A stretch of 64,000 nucleotides of DNA from AC-32 sp963746155 (GTDB taxonomy: Bacteria; Actinomycetota; Thermoleophilia; Gaiellales; Gaiellaceae): contig CAVVAB010000001.1 in the NCBI GenBank assembly GCA_963746155.1, forward strand, positions 411,679 through 475,678, read 5' to 3'. Each line of letters opens with the position of its first letter. Positions within the stretch are counted from its first letter, which is position 1. The notes below the pieces were generated by a model. That model saw nothing but the letters and a program-made list of their open reading frames with translations. It was not told where the DNA came from and did no database searches. This document shows positions 7,936 to 17,356 of this stretch, in pieces. A program made the translations under genes and the position numbers.

Positions 7936-9036
7936 CTACGCCGATCGTAGCGTCCTCGCGGCGACGTCCGCGCAGACCGCTTCGAGGCTCTCCGCGCGTG
8001 CCACCTCGAGCTGCCGGTCGCCCTCGCAGCGGGTCGGGTCGATCGCCTCGAGCAGCTCTTGCGTGCCCAGCTCGCGCGCCGCGGGCGCGACGAGCTCGAG
8101 CAGCTCGGCCGCGAGCTCGGGGACCGGCAGGAGCCGCTCGCCGTCGGGGTGGATCAGCTCGGCGCGCGGCCCGAACCGGAGCGCGGCCCAGCGGTTCTGC
8201 GCGTAGTCGCCGCGCTGCGCGAGCCCGCGAGACGGGCCGTCGACAACCGTCGCGCACAGCGCCTGCAGGAGCGCGGCGAAGGCGGCGCTCAGCTCGACGG
8301 CAGTCGGCTGGTCCGGCGCGCGGATCTCCAGCGTCCCGAAGCGCGGATGCGGGCGGATGTCCCACCAGAAGCGCGTGTACCCGTCGGCGAGCCCGAGGCG
8401 GACGAAGCGCTCGACGAACGCCTCCCACTCCGAGTACGAGTCGAATGCGGGAGGCGCGGCCGCGCGCGGCAGCTCGGCGAGCACCTCGGCGCGGCTCGAC
8501 GCGAGGCCCGTCTCCTCGCCGCCGAGAAACGGCGAGTTCGCCGAGAGCGCGAGCACGACCGGCAGCCACGGCAGCACGCCCTCGAGCGCGACCATGCACT
8601 CGTCCGCGCTCGGCATGCCGACGTGGACGTGGAGCCCGCATACGGCCTGCCGCCGCGCCGAGATCCCCGCGTACTCCACGAACTCGAGGTAGCGCGGGTC
8701 GGGCGCGATCTGCTGCGCGGTCGGGATGCTGAACGCGTGCGTTCCGGCCGCCGCGATGACGAGCCCGTGCTCGCCGGCCGCCGCGGCCGCGCCTCGCCGC
8801 AGCTCCACGATCGCGGCGAACGCCTCGTCCGCGGTGGCGCAGACGTTTGTCGCGAGCTCGACCATCGACGCGAGCAGCTCCATCTTGATCACCCCGGGGA
8901 GCGAGCGGCCCTCGGCCCAGCCGACGAGCGCCTCGACGCCGGGCGTGAGCGCGAGCGTCTCCGCGTCGAGGATCATCACCTCCTCCTCCACGCCGAGCGA
9001 CCACGGGGCGCTCTCCCCGAAGCGCTGCTCGATCAT
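7936..9036 (-). CDS. Carboxylate-amine ligase, GCS2 family (YbdK-type glutamate-cysteine ligase 2)
   Basis: 366 residues, the usual size of YbdK-type enzymes. Marks of the GCS2 family are the start PWSLGVEEEVMILD, the ICxLHVHVG-like segment (VCGLHVHVGMPS), WWDIRPHPRFGTLEIRAPDQP and the C-terminal RCEGDRQ. These enzymes join an amino acid to the gamma-carboxyl of glutamate using ATP. The actinobacterial relatives feed glutathione- or ergothioneine-like thiol pathways or have unknown substrates. It sits near the SigR-like pair, which fits a thiol role, but this is only context. Confidence 0.85.
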   Translation of the reverse strand: MIEQRFGESAPWSLGVEEEVMILDAETLALTPGVEALVGWAEGRSLPGVIKMELLASMVELATNVCATADEAFAAIVELRRGAAAAAGEHGLVIAAAGTHAFSIPTAQQIAPDPRYLEFVEYAGISARRQAVCGLHVHVGMPSADECMVALEGVLPWLPVVLALSANSPFLGGEETGLASSRAEVLAELPRAAAPPAFDSYSEWEAFVERFVRLGLADGYTRFWWDIRPHPRFGTLEIRAPDQPTAVELSAAFAALLQALCATVVDGPSRGLAQRGDYAQNRWAALRFGPRAELIHPDGERLLPVPELAAELLELVAPAARELGTQELLEAIDPTRCEGDRQLEVARAESLEAVCADVAARTLRSA

Positions 9037-9040
9037 GCGA

Positions 9041-9504
9041 CTAGCCGAGCACGAAGCCCGTCGGTCCTGTCGTCGCCGACGGGACCGGGCGCGCGCGGCC
9101 GTTCACGGTGATGTCCACGTTGCCCGCGGCTCCGAGCTGGAGCCAGATGCGAGGCCCGCGAAGCGTGATCGACTTGCCTTGCTGCAGAGCTCGTACGCGA
9201 GCTGCTTCCCGCTCGGCGACCCGCGGTGGGCGTTCACCCAGCAGTCCCCCCTGCTCGCCTTGATCGTGATCACGACCGTAGTCGAGGGCGTGGTCGTTGC
9301 GACGCGCGGCTTCGGGACGACGCGCTTCGTCGGCGGCGGAGGCGCGGGGCGGCTCGTAGTCGTCGGCGCGGGTTGCGTCGGGGACGCGCCCGTCCCGGGC
9401 TCGTCGACGTAGTGGCCGCTCGCGATGAGCGCGCCGAAGACCGCCAGGGCCAGGCCGGCCACCAGCAGAAGCGCGAACACGATGCTCGATCCCCAGCGTC
9501 GCAT
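9041..9504 (-). CDS. Membrane-anchored RodZ C-terminal (DUF4115-like) domain protein, frameshifted
   Basis: Starts MRRWGSSIVFALLLVAGLAL, a single membrane anchor. A Pro/Thr-rich linker follows, then a beta domain beginning VVITIKASRGDCWVNAHRG. One indel near 9185 moves the reading frame; the other frame continues LQQGKSITLRGPRIWLQLGA and ends TGFVLG at 9041. The reconstructed domain (W-V...LQQG...LQLG...VNG) is the outer domain of RodZ-like proteins (DUF4115), here without the HTH part. It probably acts in the envelope. It lies between GCS2 and the second anti-sigma gene, on the same strand. Confidence 0.65.
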
Positions 9505-9546
9505 CAGGCACGGAGTTCTCTCGTGACGACACGAAATCCTCCTGGC

Positions 9547-9798
9547 TCAGCCCGAGCGCCAGCCGCGGAAGGCATCGAGCAGCACCCGCTCGGCGTCGGG
9601 CGCCAGCGACTCCTCGGACAGGCGCCCGACCACGACGATCGTCTGGCGCATCTGCTCGAGGTAGATGCGGCAGCCCGCGCAGATCCCGATGTGCTCGTCG
9701 AACCGCAGCCGCTCCTCCTCCGAGAGCGCGCCCTCGACGTAGTCGGTCACGAGCTCGACGAGCTCGCGGCAGCTCAGCTGTTCGACGTCGGTGTTCAC
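9547..9798 (-). CDS. Anti-sigma factor with zinc-finger (zf-HC2) domain
   Basis: 83 residues. The ZAS motif is His36-x3-Cys40-x2-Cys43 (HIGICAGCRIY), with Cys10 upstream. No membrane segment follows, so it is a soluble anti-sigma. The start overlaps the stop of the ECF sigma gene by 4 bp, the usual sign of a cognate pair. The stimulus is unknown. Confidence 0.8.
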   Translation of the reverse strand: MNTDVEQLSCRELVELVTDYVEGALSEEERLRFDEHIGICAGCRIYLEQMRQTIVVVGRLSEESLAPDAERVLLDAFRGWRSG

Positions 9799-10436
9799 GT
9801 GCCGTCCTCCTGCAGGTACGACTCCAGCGCCGCCCTCACCTTCGAGCGCGCGCGGTGAAGCAGTACGCGCTGATTGGTCTCGCTCAGGTCGAGAGCGTTA
9901 CGGACTTCCTCGCTCGACCACCCCTCGATGTCGCGCAGCGAGATGACCGCGCGCTGGGTCGCGGGCAGCGCCTCGATCGCCTCGGCGAGCCGTTCCCTCG
10001 TCTCGGCGGCGAGCAGCGCGTCCTCGGGCCACGTCTCCGGCTTGACGGCCCAGTGCCCCGGCCAGCGCGGATGCTCGGGGTCGAGGAAGCGGTCGGCGTC
10101 GACCGCCGCCTCGGGCACGCGGCCGGGCTCCTGGAGCGCCGAGAACGGCAGCGTCCGCCCGTCCCGCTTCGCGCGCGTCTTCGCGATGTTGGTCAGGATC
10201 CGGAAGATCCACGTCCGCAGCGACGAGCGGCCCTCGAAGCGGTCGAGCCCCTTGAGCACGCCGAGCCAGGTCTCCTGCGCCACCTCTTCGGCGGCCGCCT
10301 GGGTCGAGACGTAGATCCGCGCGACGCGCACGAGCGACGGCTGGTACTCGCGGACGAGCTCGCGGAAAGCGGCCTCGTCCCCCGCGCGAAGCGCCTCGAC
10401 CAGCGCCGCGTCGGACTCTGCGGCCACCCCCGTCAT
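9795..10436 (-). CDS. ECF RNA polymerase sigma factor
   Basis: 213 residues from ATG 10436 (MTGVAAESDAALVEALRAG); a longer frame to 10472 is less likely. Region 2 shows AFRELVREYQPSLVRVARIY, EVAQETWLGVLKGLDRFEG and LRTWIFRILTNIAKTRAKR. Region 4 shows LPATQRAVISLRDIEGWS, SEEVRNALDLSETNQRVLLH. The roughly 45-residue linker between regions 2 and 4 is rather long. It pairs with the downstream zf-HC2 anti-sigma. Distinct from the SigR-like factor at 7 kb. Confidence 0.85.
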   Translation of the reverse strand: MTGVAAESDAALVEALRAGDEAAFRELVREYQPSLVRVARIYVSTQAAAEEVAQETWLGVLKGLDRFEGRSSLRTWIFRILTNIAKTRAKRDGRTLPFSALQEPGRVPEAAVDADRFLDPEHPRWPGHWAVKPETWPEDALLAAETRERLAEAIEALPATQRAVISLRDIEGWSSEEVRNALDLSETNQRVLLHRARSKVRAALESYLQEDGT

Positions 10437-10507
10437 CCGGCGACTGTAACGAAGCGCGGAAGCGCGAGACAATCGCGCGTGACCGGACCGAGGGAAGGAG
10501 ACGCGGG

Positions 10508-11873
10508 ATGAGCGAGCAGTTCGACCTGATCGTGATCGGAGGAGGGTCGGCCGCGCGCGACGCGGCCAACCAGGCTGCGCGGATGCACGGCGCGAAGGTC
10601 GCGCTGGTCGAGCGCGAGCGCTGGGGCGGCAGCTGCCCCAACGTCGCCTGCACGCCGACGAAGGCCTACGTCGTCGCGGCCGAGCTCGTGCACGACGTGA
10701 ACACGCTCGCGCCGCGGATCGGCGTCGAGGCCGGCCCGGCCCGCGCCGACCTCGCCCGCGTCCGCGAGTGGAAGGAGACGCTCAAGAAGCCGCAGGCGCA
10801 ATGGGTCGAGGACCTCGAGGCGGCGGGCTTCGCGACCTTCACCGGCGAGGCGAGCCTCGCCGGGCCTTCCACGGTCCGCGTCGACGAGCACGAGCTCGAG
10901 GCCGAGCGGATCCTGATCGCGACCGGCTCGCGCACGGCCGTGCCGCCGATCGACGGGATCGACGAGGTCGGCTGGATCGACCACATCTCGGCGCTCGAGC
11001 TGACAGAGGTGCCGGAGTCGCTGCTCGTCGTCGGCGCGGGCGCGGTCGGGCTCGAGTTCGGCCAGCTCTTCTCGCGCTTCGGCGCCAGGGTCACGATCGT
11101 CGACGCCCTCGAACGGATCGCGCCTGCCTCGGATCACGACGCGTCCGCGACGCTCACGGCCGCGCTCGAGGAGGAGGGGATCGAGATCGCGACGTCCGTC
11201 TTCGTCCAGAGCGTCCGCCGCGACGGAGAGCGAGGCCGTCGCCACAATCGCGCCGAGGGACGGCTCGGATGCCTACGAGGTGCGCGCGCAGACGGTCATG
11301 CTCGCGTCCGGCCGGGTCCCGAACGTCGAGGGCCTGAACCTCGAGTCGCTCGGCATCGAGACGACGAGGGCGGGGATCGCCGTCGACGAGCACATGCGCA
11401 CCTCGGTGCCCGGCATCTGGGCCGCCGGGGACGTGAACGCGATCGCGCAGCTGACGCCGATCGCCCAGTACCAGGCGCGGGTCGCCGTCGAGGACATGTT
11501 CGGCTCCGGCGGCGCGAGCGCCGACTACGCCTACCTGCCGACGTCGATCTTCACCGACCCGGAGCTCGGCGGCGTCGGCCTGACGGAAGAGCAGGCCCGC
11601 GAGCAGGGCTACGACGTCGGAACCGCGAGCAACGACTTCGTGCGCCGCTTTTCGTACATCGACGCGCGGCACGGCCTGTTCAAGATCGTCTTCGACCGCG
11701 AGAGCCGCCGCGTCCTCGGGCTGCACGTCGTCTCAAGGAACGCGGGCGACGTCGTCCAGGGGTTCTCGGTCGCGCTCCGGCTCGGCGCGACCGTCGAGGA
11801 TCTCGCCGCGATGCACCACGTCTTCCCGACCTTCGCCGAGGGCGTCAAGGCAGCGGCCGAGCAGGCGCTCTAA
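10508..11873 (+). CDS. Pyridine nucleotide-disulfide oxidoreductase (LPD/MerA-like), frameshifted
   Basis: About 455 residues after repair of a one-base insertion near 11231. FAD site DLIVIGGGSAARDAANQAAR; redox pair Cys43-x4-Cys48 in GGSCPNVACTPTKAY; NAD site LLVVGAGAVGLEFGQLFSRFG; second FAD site GIWAAGDVN; dimer-interface HHVFPTFAEG with the His-Glu pair. The frame resumes as ESEAVATIAPRDG. It resembles mercuric reductase/dihydrolipoamide dehydrogenase; it lacks the C-terminal Cys pair and N-terminal HMA of true MerA, so a general disulfide reductase is more likely. A good Shine-Dalgarno (AAGGAG) precedes ATG 10508. Its TAA stop lies inside the 63-nt dispersed repeat. Confidence 0.85.
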
Positions 11874-11932
11874 GGCGGTCGCTTGCGACGCCGACCGTAA
11901 GAGGCCGTGCCGGCTTTGCCGGTGCGGCCGTT
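11870..11932 (+). repeat. 63-nt dispersed repeat, copy A
   Basis: This sequence recurs in inverted orientation at 29303-29365 with 60 of 63 bases identical. It contains two hairpins: GTCGC-TT-GCGAC and CCGGC-TTT-GCCGG. In both copies the TAA near the start is used as the stop codon of the adjoining gene. It lies between convergent genes, like a REP-type element or conserved bidirectional terminator. Confidence 0.8.
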
Positions 11933-11949
11933 AGCTGAAGAAGAAGAGA

Positions 11950-11980
11950 AAGGAGGCCCGGGCAGGCGGCGGGCCTCCTT
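11950..11980 (+). terminator. Candidate bidirectional terminator
   Basis: A 10-bp perfect stem (AAGGAGGCCC pairing with GGGCCTCCTT) around an 11-base loop, placed between the ends of the convergent flavoprotein and HtrA genes. No long U tract follows, as is common in high-GC actinobacteria. Confidence 0.6.
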
Positions 11981-12064
11981 CCTCTGGCCCGGCGAGCCGT
12001 GCTGGCGAACGGCCGCCGCCGGGAACTGGGCCCCAGGGGGTGGGGCCGGAGTGGACGGTCAGCT

Positions 12065-13255
12065 TCATGACGTCGGCTGCCGCCCAAGCTTCACGTTCAA
12101 GGTCAGTTGCTGGTCGCCGCGCCAGATCTGGAACGCGACGGTGTCGCCGGGCTGCTTGTCCGCGATGATGTCGCGGAGCCCGTTGAGCGAATCGAGCGGG
12201 GTGCCGTCGGCGGCCACGATCAGGTCGCCCCCTAGCGGGTAGGTCTCTCCCGAGATCGTCGCCGCCTCGTGCCCGGGGCGGAGCCCGGCGGACGCGGCGG
12301 CGCTGTGCGGCTGGACGCTTGCGACGAGCAGGCCGTGCGAGGCGCGCAGGCGGAAGAGCCTGGCCACGCTCCGGTTCACCGCCTGGACCCCGATGCCGAG
12401 AAAGGCGTGCTCGGCGTGACCGGTCTTGATGATCTGCGCGGCGACGGTCTTGACCGTGTCGATCGGAACCGCGAAGCCGACGCCGACGTTGCTGCCGGTC
12501 CCGGTCTGGATCTGCGAGTTGACGCCGATCACCAGGCCGCTCGCGTCGAGCAGGGGCCCGCCGGAGTTGCCCTTGTTGAGCGCGGCGTCCGTCTGGATGA
12601 CGTGGTCGATCGAGTACTTGTCCGGAGCCTGGATCACCCGCTGGAGCGCGCTCACGATCCCGGCCGTCACCGTCCGCTCGAGGCCGAACGGATTCCCGAT
12701 CGCGACAACCGAGTCGCCCACGCGCACGGCGTCCGAGTTGCCGACCGGAAGCGGAGTGAGCGCACGAGAATGAGCGCGCACCTGAAGGACGGCGATGTCG
12801 GTCGATGGATCCGAGCCGACAACGCGGGCCTTCATGCTCTCGTTGTTCGAGAAGCTGACCCTCACGGTGCGCGCTCCCTCGATCACGTGGTAGTTCGTGA
12901 CGATGTGCCCGGCCTTGTCGATCACGAAGCCCGAACCGAGCGCCTCCTCCCGCTGGTTCTGCGGGAGCGGGAACCCGAAGAACGGGTCGACCGACTGCGT
13001 GTTCACGACCTGGGTCGCTGTCACCTGGACGACGCCCGACGCAGCGCGTCGGTAAATCTGGTTGATGGACAGCGCCTTGGTGTTCTGGAACGAGGCCGGG
13101 TTCGGCGGCGCCTCGACCGGCTGCAGCTCGCGGACCGTCGTGGTCGAGCGAGAGAAGCCGGCGAGCAGAGCGGCACCGCCGAGCGCGAGCGCCCCCCCGA
13201 GCGCTCCGGCAGCAGCCAACCCGGCAACGGGCCAGATCCGCAGGCTTCCCGTCAT
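12065..13255 (-). CDS. HtrA/DegP-type serine protease with PDZ domain (first copy)
   Basis: 396 residues. N-terminal membrane segment (residues about 8-33), then a trypsin-like domain with the catalytic triad His123 (TNYHVIEG), Asp153 (STDIAVLQV) and Ser231 (KGNSGGPLL). A PDZ domain from about residue 285 includes LGIGVQAVNRSVARLF and GDLIVAADGTPLDSLNGL. By family it degrades or refolds damaged proteins outside the cytoplasmic membrane. The gene stands alone on the minus strand. Its upstream region holds 11-bp direct repeats (13301-13318) like those before the second HtrA gene at 40679. Confidence 0.9.
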   Translation of the reverse strand: MTGSLRIWPVAGLAAAGALGGALALGGAALLAGFSRSTTTVRELQPVEAPPNPASFQNTKALSINQIYRRAASGVVQVTATQVVNTQSVDPFFGFPLPQNQREEALGSGFVIDKAGHIVTNYHVIEGARTVRVSFSNNESMKARVVGSDPSTDIAVLQVRAHSRALTPLPVGNSDAVRVGDSVVAIGNPFGLERTVTAGIVSALQRVIQAPDKYSIDHVIQTDAALNKGNSGGPLLDASGLVIGVNSQIQTGTGSNVGVGFAVPIDTVKTVAAQIIKTGHAEHAFLGIGVQAVNRSVARLFRLRASHGLLVASVQPHSAAASAGLRPGHEAATISGETYPLGGDLIVAADGTPLDSLNGLRDIIADKQPGDTVAFQIWRGDQQLTLNVKLGRQPTS

Positions 13256-13300
13256 CGCTTCGCGTTATATCCGCCGCGTGTTCAGCCCTCGTTACGCCGC

Positions 13301-13318
13301 ATTAAGCAGGGGTTAAGC
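13301..13318 (-). promoter_or_regulatory. 11-bp direct repeats upstream of first htrA
   Basis: On the htrA strand GCTTAA occurs twice, 11 bp apart, 46-63 bp before the start codon. This spacing is typical of OmpR/PhoB-type response regulator sites. The second htrA gene has a similar pair (GTTCTTA, also 11 bp apart). Confidence 0.45.
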
Positions 13319-13374
13319 GTCCTGACCCGAACGGGGTTGAGACCTCGGAAACTCCCTGCCGATAGAGCAAAAGC

Positions 13375-14713
13375 ATGGCCGCCCCCGTGTACCGAGGACA
13401 CTTTGGCAAGCCGCAGGCCGAAAGGCTGCTTTGGCGTGCCGGTTTCGGCCCTCGTCCGGGTGAGGCGGAGCGGCTCGCGAGGATGGGCCTCCACGGCGCC
13501 GTCCACCACCTGACGCACCCCGGCCGCGAGCGGCTCAAGGGCCCGAAGCCCCACGACGACAACGGGCGCCCGCTCGCCCCGAACGACGCCTGGGGCCACG
13601 ACCAGCTCTGGTGGCTCGACCGGATGGTCCGGACGAGGCGCCCGCTGACCGAGCGGATGACGCTCGTCTGGCACGACTGGTTCGCCACCTCGCGCGAGGG
13701 CGTCGGGCCGGCGCGGCTGATGCTCAAGCAGAACCGGCTCTTCCGGACGCACGGGCTCGGATCGTTCGCGACGCTCCTCCGCGACGTCACGTGCGACCCC
13801 GCGATGCTGCTCTGGCTCAACGGCACCGACAACACGAAGGACGATCCGAACGAGAACTACGCGCGCGAGATGATGGAGCTCTTCACGCTCGGCGCCGATC
13901 GCGGCGCGTACACCGAGCACGACGTGCGCGAGCAGGCCCGGGCGCTGACCGGCTGGGACAACGACTGGAACGACAACCTCGGCCCGGTCAACTTCCACTT
14001 CGACAAGAAGCGGCACGACACGGGCACGAAGAAGATCTTCGGCAAGCGCGGCCACTTCGACTGGAAGGACTCGTGCCGCCTCTGCGTCCACCATCGCAAG
14101 CACCCGTCGTTCTTCGTCACCAAGCTCTGGAGCTACTTCATCCCGACCGCGCCGCATGCCGGGACGAGGAAGGCGCTCGAGCGCCTCTACGTCCACCACG
14201 ACTACCAGGTGCGCCCGGTCGTCGAGGCGATCCTCCGGCACCCCGCAGCTCTACAACGGGCCGCGGATGGTGAAGTCGCCGGTCGTCTACCTGGCCGGCC
14301 TGCTCCGCTCGACGAGGCGCGGGATCGACACCGAGTCGTGGACGTGGCTGCTCAGCCTCGCCGGCCAGCAGCTCTTCTACCCGCCGAACGTCGCCGGCTG
14401 GGACGACACGCGCTGGCTCGACACCGCCACCTTCCGCGCGCGCTGGATGATCGCGAACTACGCGATGCGGCCGCACACGCTGGACAGCGGCAAGGTCAAG
14501 CGTCCGCGCAACGCGACGAAGCTCGTCCACCACGCCGAGACGTTCCTCGGGCACCCGGCGATCACGGCGCGCACGCACGGCGACCTGAAGCGCTTCGCGA
14601 ACCGCGCGCTGCACGACGCGAACTCGGACTGGAAGAAGAAGCAGTACCCCGCGCTGATCGAGAACGCGCTGCGCCAGCTGCTCGCCACCTCCCCCGACCT
14701 CCAGACCTCATGA
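13375..14713 (+). CDS. DUF1800 family protein, frameshifted
   Basis: About 445 residues after removing one inserted base near 14243; the frame resumes QLYNGPRMVKSPVVYLAG. DUF1800 marks: the start HFGKPQAERLLWRAGFGP, MTLVWHDWFATSRE, NENYAREMMELFTLG, EQARALTGWDND and the C-terminal FYPPNVAGWDDTRWLD. Function of the family is unknown; it is almost always encoded beside a DUF1501 protein, as here, where the ATG of the next gene overlaps this stop (ATGA at 14710). No signal peptide is visible in this copy. Confidence 0.85.
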
Positions 14714-16081
14714 CCGACCGCTGCCACCACTGCAACGAGTTCTCCCGCGCGTCCCTCGTCCGCGCGAGCGCGGCCGAGGCCGGTCGAGGGCTTCCGGCGA
14801 TCGAGCCGGGGATGCCGCTTCCGGCCGGAACCGGGCTCGACCGGCGCTCGTTCGTCGCGCGGTCGTTCGGCCTCGCGCTCTCGGTCTACGGGATCGGCAA
14901 GCTCGGCCTCTTCGAGGAGGGAATCGCGCGGGCCGCGTCCGGGCCCGGCCAAGCCCGTGCTCGTCTCGATCTTCCTTCCGGGCGGAGCGGACTCCCTCTC
15001 GGTGCTCTACCCGGCGAACGACGCGAAGTACCGCAAGCTGCGCCCGACCCTCGCGCTCGACGCGGCCGCGGGCAAGCCGTTCACCGAGGACACGCGCCTC
15101 TTCTGGCATCCGTCGCTGAACCCGCTCGCCACGCTCCACGCCGAGGGCAAGGTCTCGGTCATGCCGGCCATCGGCTACACGCACCCCGACCAGTCGCACT
15201 TCACCTCGCGGCACTTCTGGGAGGTCGGCGCCACCGACGCGCGCCTCGTCAGCGGCTGGATGGGCCGGTACCTCGACCGCGTCGGCAGCAGGGACAACCC
15301 GCTCCAGGGGCTCTCGCTCGACTACCAGCTCCAGCCTTCGATCGCCTCGACGAAGGTCCCGGTCGCATCGCTGGCCTCGCCGGACGACTACTCGTTCTGG
15401 GCCTCCGGGGTCTGGGGCGACGTGGAGAACCGGATGCTCGACGCGATGGGCCCGCTCGGCGCACGGCGCAAGGACCGGTTCCTGAACCAGGCCGCGAAGG
15501 CGACCGCTCAGTCGGACCGGCTCCGCCGCCAGCTGGCGCCGTTCAAGTCGAACGGCAACGGCTACGGGAGCCCCGTGCCGTACCCGAAGGTCGACAGCGG
15601 CTTCCCGGACCAGCTCGCGGGCCTCGCGGCGCTGCTCGCCGCGAACCTGCCGCTCCGCTGCGTCGCGATCACGGCTCCCGGCGAGTACGACACGCACTCG
15701 GACCAGCCGCAGGCGCTGGCCGACGGCCTGGATGTCACCGCGCAGAGCCTGTTCGCGTTCCAGCGCGATCTCGAGGCCCGTGGTCTCGCCAACCGCGTGC
15801 TGACGCTCGTCTGGTCGGAGTTCGGCCGCCGCGCCGAGGAGAACGGCAGCGGCACCGACCACGGCGCGGCCGGAACGGCCTTCCTGATCGGCACACGCGC
15901 GCGCGGGAAGATGATCGGCGAGTTCCCCGGCGTGACCAAGCTCGACGAGGACGGGAACCTCCGCAACACGTCCGACTTCCGCAGCATCTACTCCTCGCTG
16001 CTCGAGCAGTGGCTCGGAGCCGACGCCAAGGGGATCATCCCCCACGCCAGCTCGTTCGGCCGCGTCACGCTCCTCAAGTGA
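14710..16081 (+). CDS. DUF1501 family protein with Tat-type signal, frameshifted
   Basis: About 456 residues with one indel near 14945. The N-terminus has CHHC and then LDRRSFVARSFGLALSVYG, a twin-arginine-like export signal. After the frameshift the DUF1501 domain (related to sulfatase/alkaline phosphatase folds) reads LVSIFLPGGADSLSVLYP, AIGYTHPDQSHFTSRHFWE, EYDTHSDQ and LVWSEFGRR. This fits an exported, probably metal-binding protein of unknown function. It is coupled to the DUF1800 gene before it and to a cupredoxin gene after it, both by 4-bp overlaps. Confidence 0.85.
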
Positions 16082-16425
16082 TCAAGGCGCTCGCGCTCGC
16101 GGCGACGGCCGTGGCCGCGCTCGCCACGCATCCGGCGGCACCCGCACGCCTCGGCGTCGGCGCGACGGAGTTCCATCTCGTCCTCTCGCGCGCGTCCGTC
16201 AAGACGGGCAAGGTCGTCGTCGAGCTCCAGAACCAGGGCGAGGACGTGCACGACCTCCGCCTGCGCAAGTTCGGCGGCAAGAAGACGTACTCGTTCCCCC
16301 AGGCGAGCCCCGGCACCCGCGTCACGCGGACGTTCAAGCTGCCCGCCGGCCGCTACCGCCTCTGGTGCTCGGTGGCCGACCATCGCCAGCTCGGGATGCG
16401 AGCCGTCTTGCGCGTCCGGCGCTGA
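16078..16425 (+). CDS. Secreted cupredoxin-like protein
   Basis: 115 residues from GTG 16078 (GTGA overlap with the DUF1501 stop). A short signal peptide (LALAATAVAALATHPA) precedes a beta domain. A type 1 copper site can be read: His in GEDVHDLRL, then Cys, His and Met in WCSVADHRQLGM, the C-x4-H-x4-M pattern of cupredoxins. Such proteins carry electrons with one Cu ion. Being translationally coupled to DUF1800 and DUF1501, it may be the electron carrier of that exported system; this is inference. Confidence 0.75.
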   Translation: MIKALALAATAVAALATHPAAPARLGVGATEFHLVLSRASVKTGKVVVELQNQGEDVHDLRLRKFGGKKTYSFPQASPGTRVTRTFKLPAGRYRLWCSVADHRQLGMRAVLRVRR

Positions 16426-16443
16426 GACCGCGACAATCCAGGC

Positions 16444-17356
16444 GTGCGCGAGTCCGTGACCGCCGCCTGCGTCCAGGCCGAGCCCGTGATCCTCGACCGG
16501 GAGCGGACCCTGGACAAGCTCGCGGCCCTCGCTGCCGAGGCCGCGGGCAACGGCGCGCGACTCGTCGTCTTCCCCGAGGCATTCATCCCGGCCTACCCGA
16601 CGTCGGTCTGGGCGAGGGCGCTCGCGGGCTGGGCCGAGGAGGGCGCGAAGGAGGCCTACGCGCTGTTCGCCCGCGAGGCGGTCGAGATCCCGGGCGAGGC
16701 GGAGCGCCGGCTCGGCGAGATCGCGCGCGAGAACGAGATCTGGCTCGTCACCGGCGTCACCGAGCGCGACCCCGCTCGGCCGGGGACGCTCTACAACTCG
16801 CTGCTCTACCACGCGCCCCGACGGCGAGCTCGCGCTCTCCCACCGCAAGCTCGTCCCGACGAACCACGAGCGGCTGGTCTGGGGCCCGGGCGACGGCAGC
16901 GGCCTGACCACGGTCGAGACCGCCTTCGGGCGGGTCGGCGGGCTGATCTGCTGGGAGAACTACATGCCGCTCGCGCGCTTCGCGCTCTACGAGGCCGGGG
17001 TCGAGATCTACATCGCCTCGACCGCGGACGACGGGGACACGTGGCAGTCGACGCTCGTCCACATCGCCCGCGAGTCGCGCGCGTTCGTGATCGCGCCCTC
17101 GCACTTCCAGACGGCGGCCGGCTACCCGGAGGACTTCCCGCTGCGGCGGCTCCTCGACGGGCACGAGATCCTCGGCCGCGGCGGCTCGGCGATCCTCGGC
17201 CCGGACGGCTCGTACCTGGCCGGGCCGCTGTACGACGAGGAGGGGATCCTCTACGCCGAGCTCGAGCCCGCGCGCCTGGACGAGCAGCGCCAGCGCTTCG
17301 ACCCGGTCGGCCACTACCACCGGCCCGACGTGCTCCGGCTCGAGGTTCGGTCGTGA
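16444..17356 (+). CDS. Nitrilase/carbon-nitrogen hydrolase family protein, frameshifted
   Basis: About 303 residues from GTG 16444. The catalytic triad is visible: Glu in VVFPEAFIPAYP, Lys in LSHRKLVPTNHERL and Cys in GLICWENYMPLAR. One inserted base near 16817 breaks the frame between LLYHAP and DGELALSHRK. The CWENY(M/L)PLAR segment is that of true nitrilases (nitrile to acid plus ammonia) rather than of amidases. The stop overlaps the GTG of the formate dehydrogenase beta/gamma gene, so it is co-translated with it. Confidence 0.85.

Noticed and set aside
10508..11873. True mercuric reductase (mer operon)
   Set aside because: No MerR, MerT/MerP, N-terminal HMA domain or C-terminal Cys pair; only the disulfide reductase core is present.
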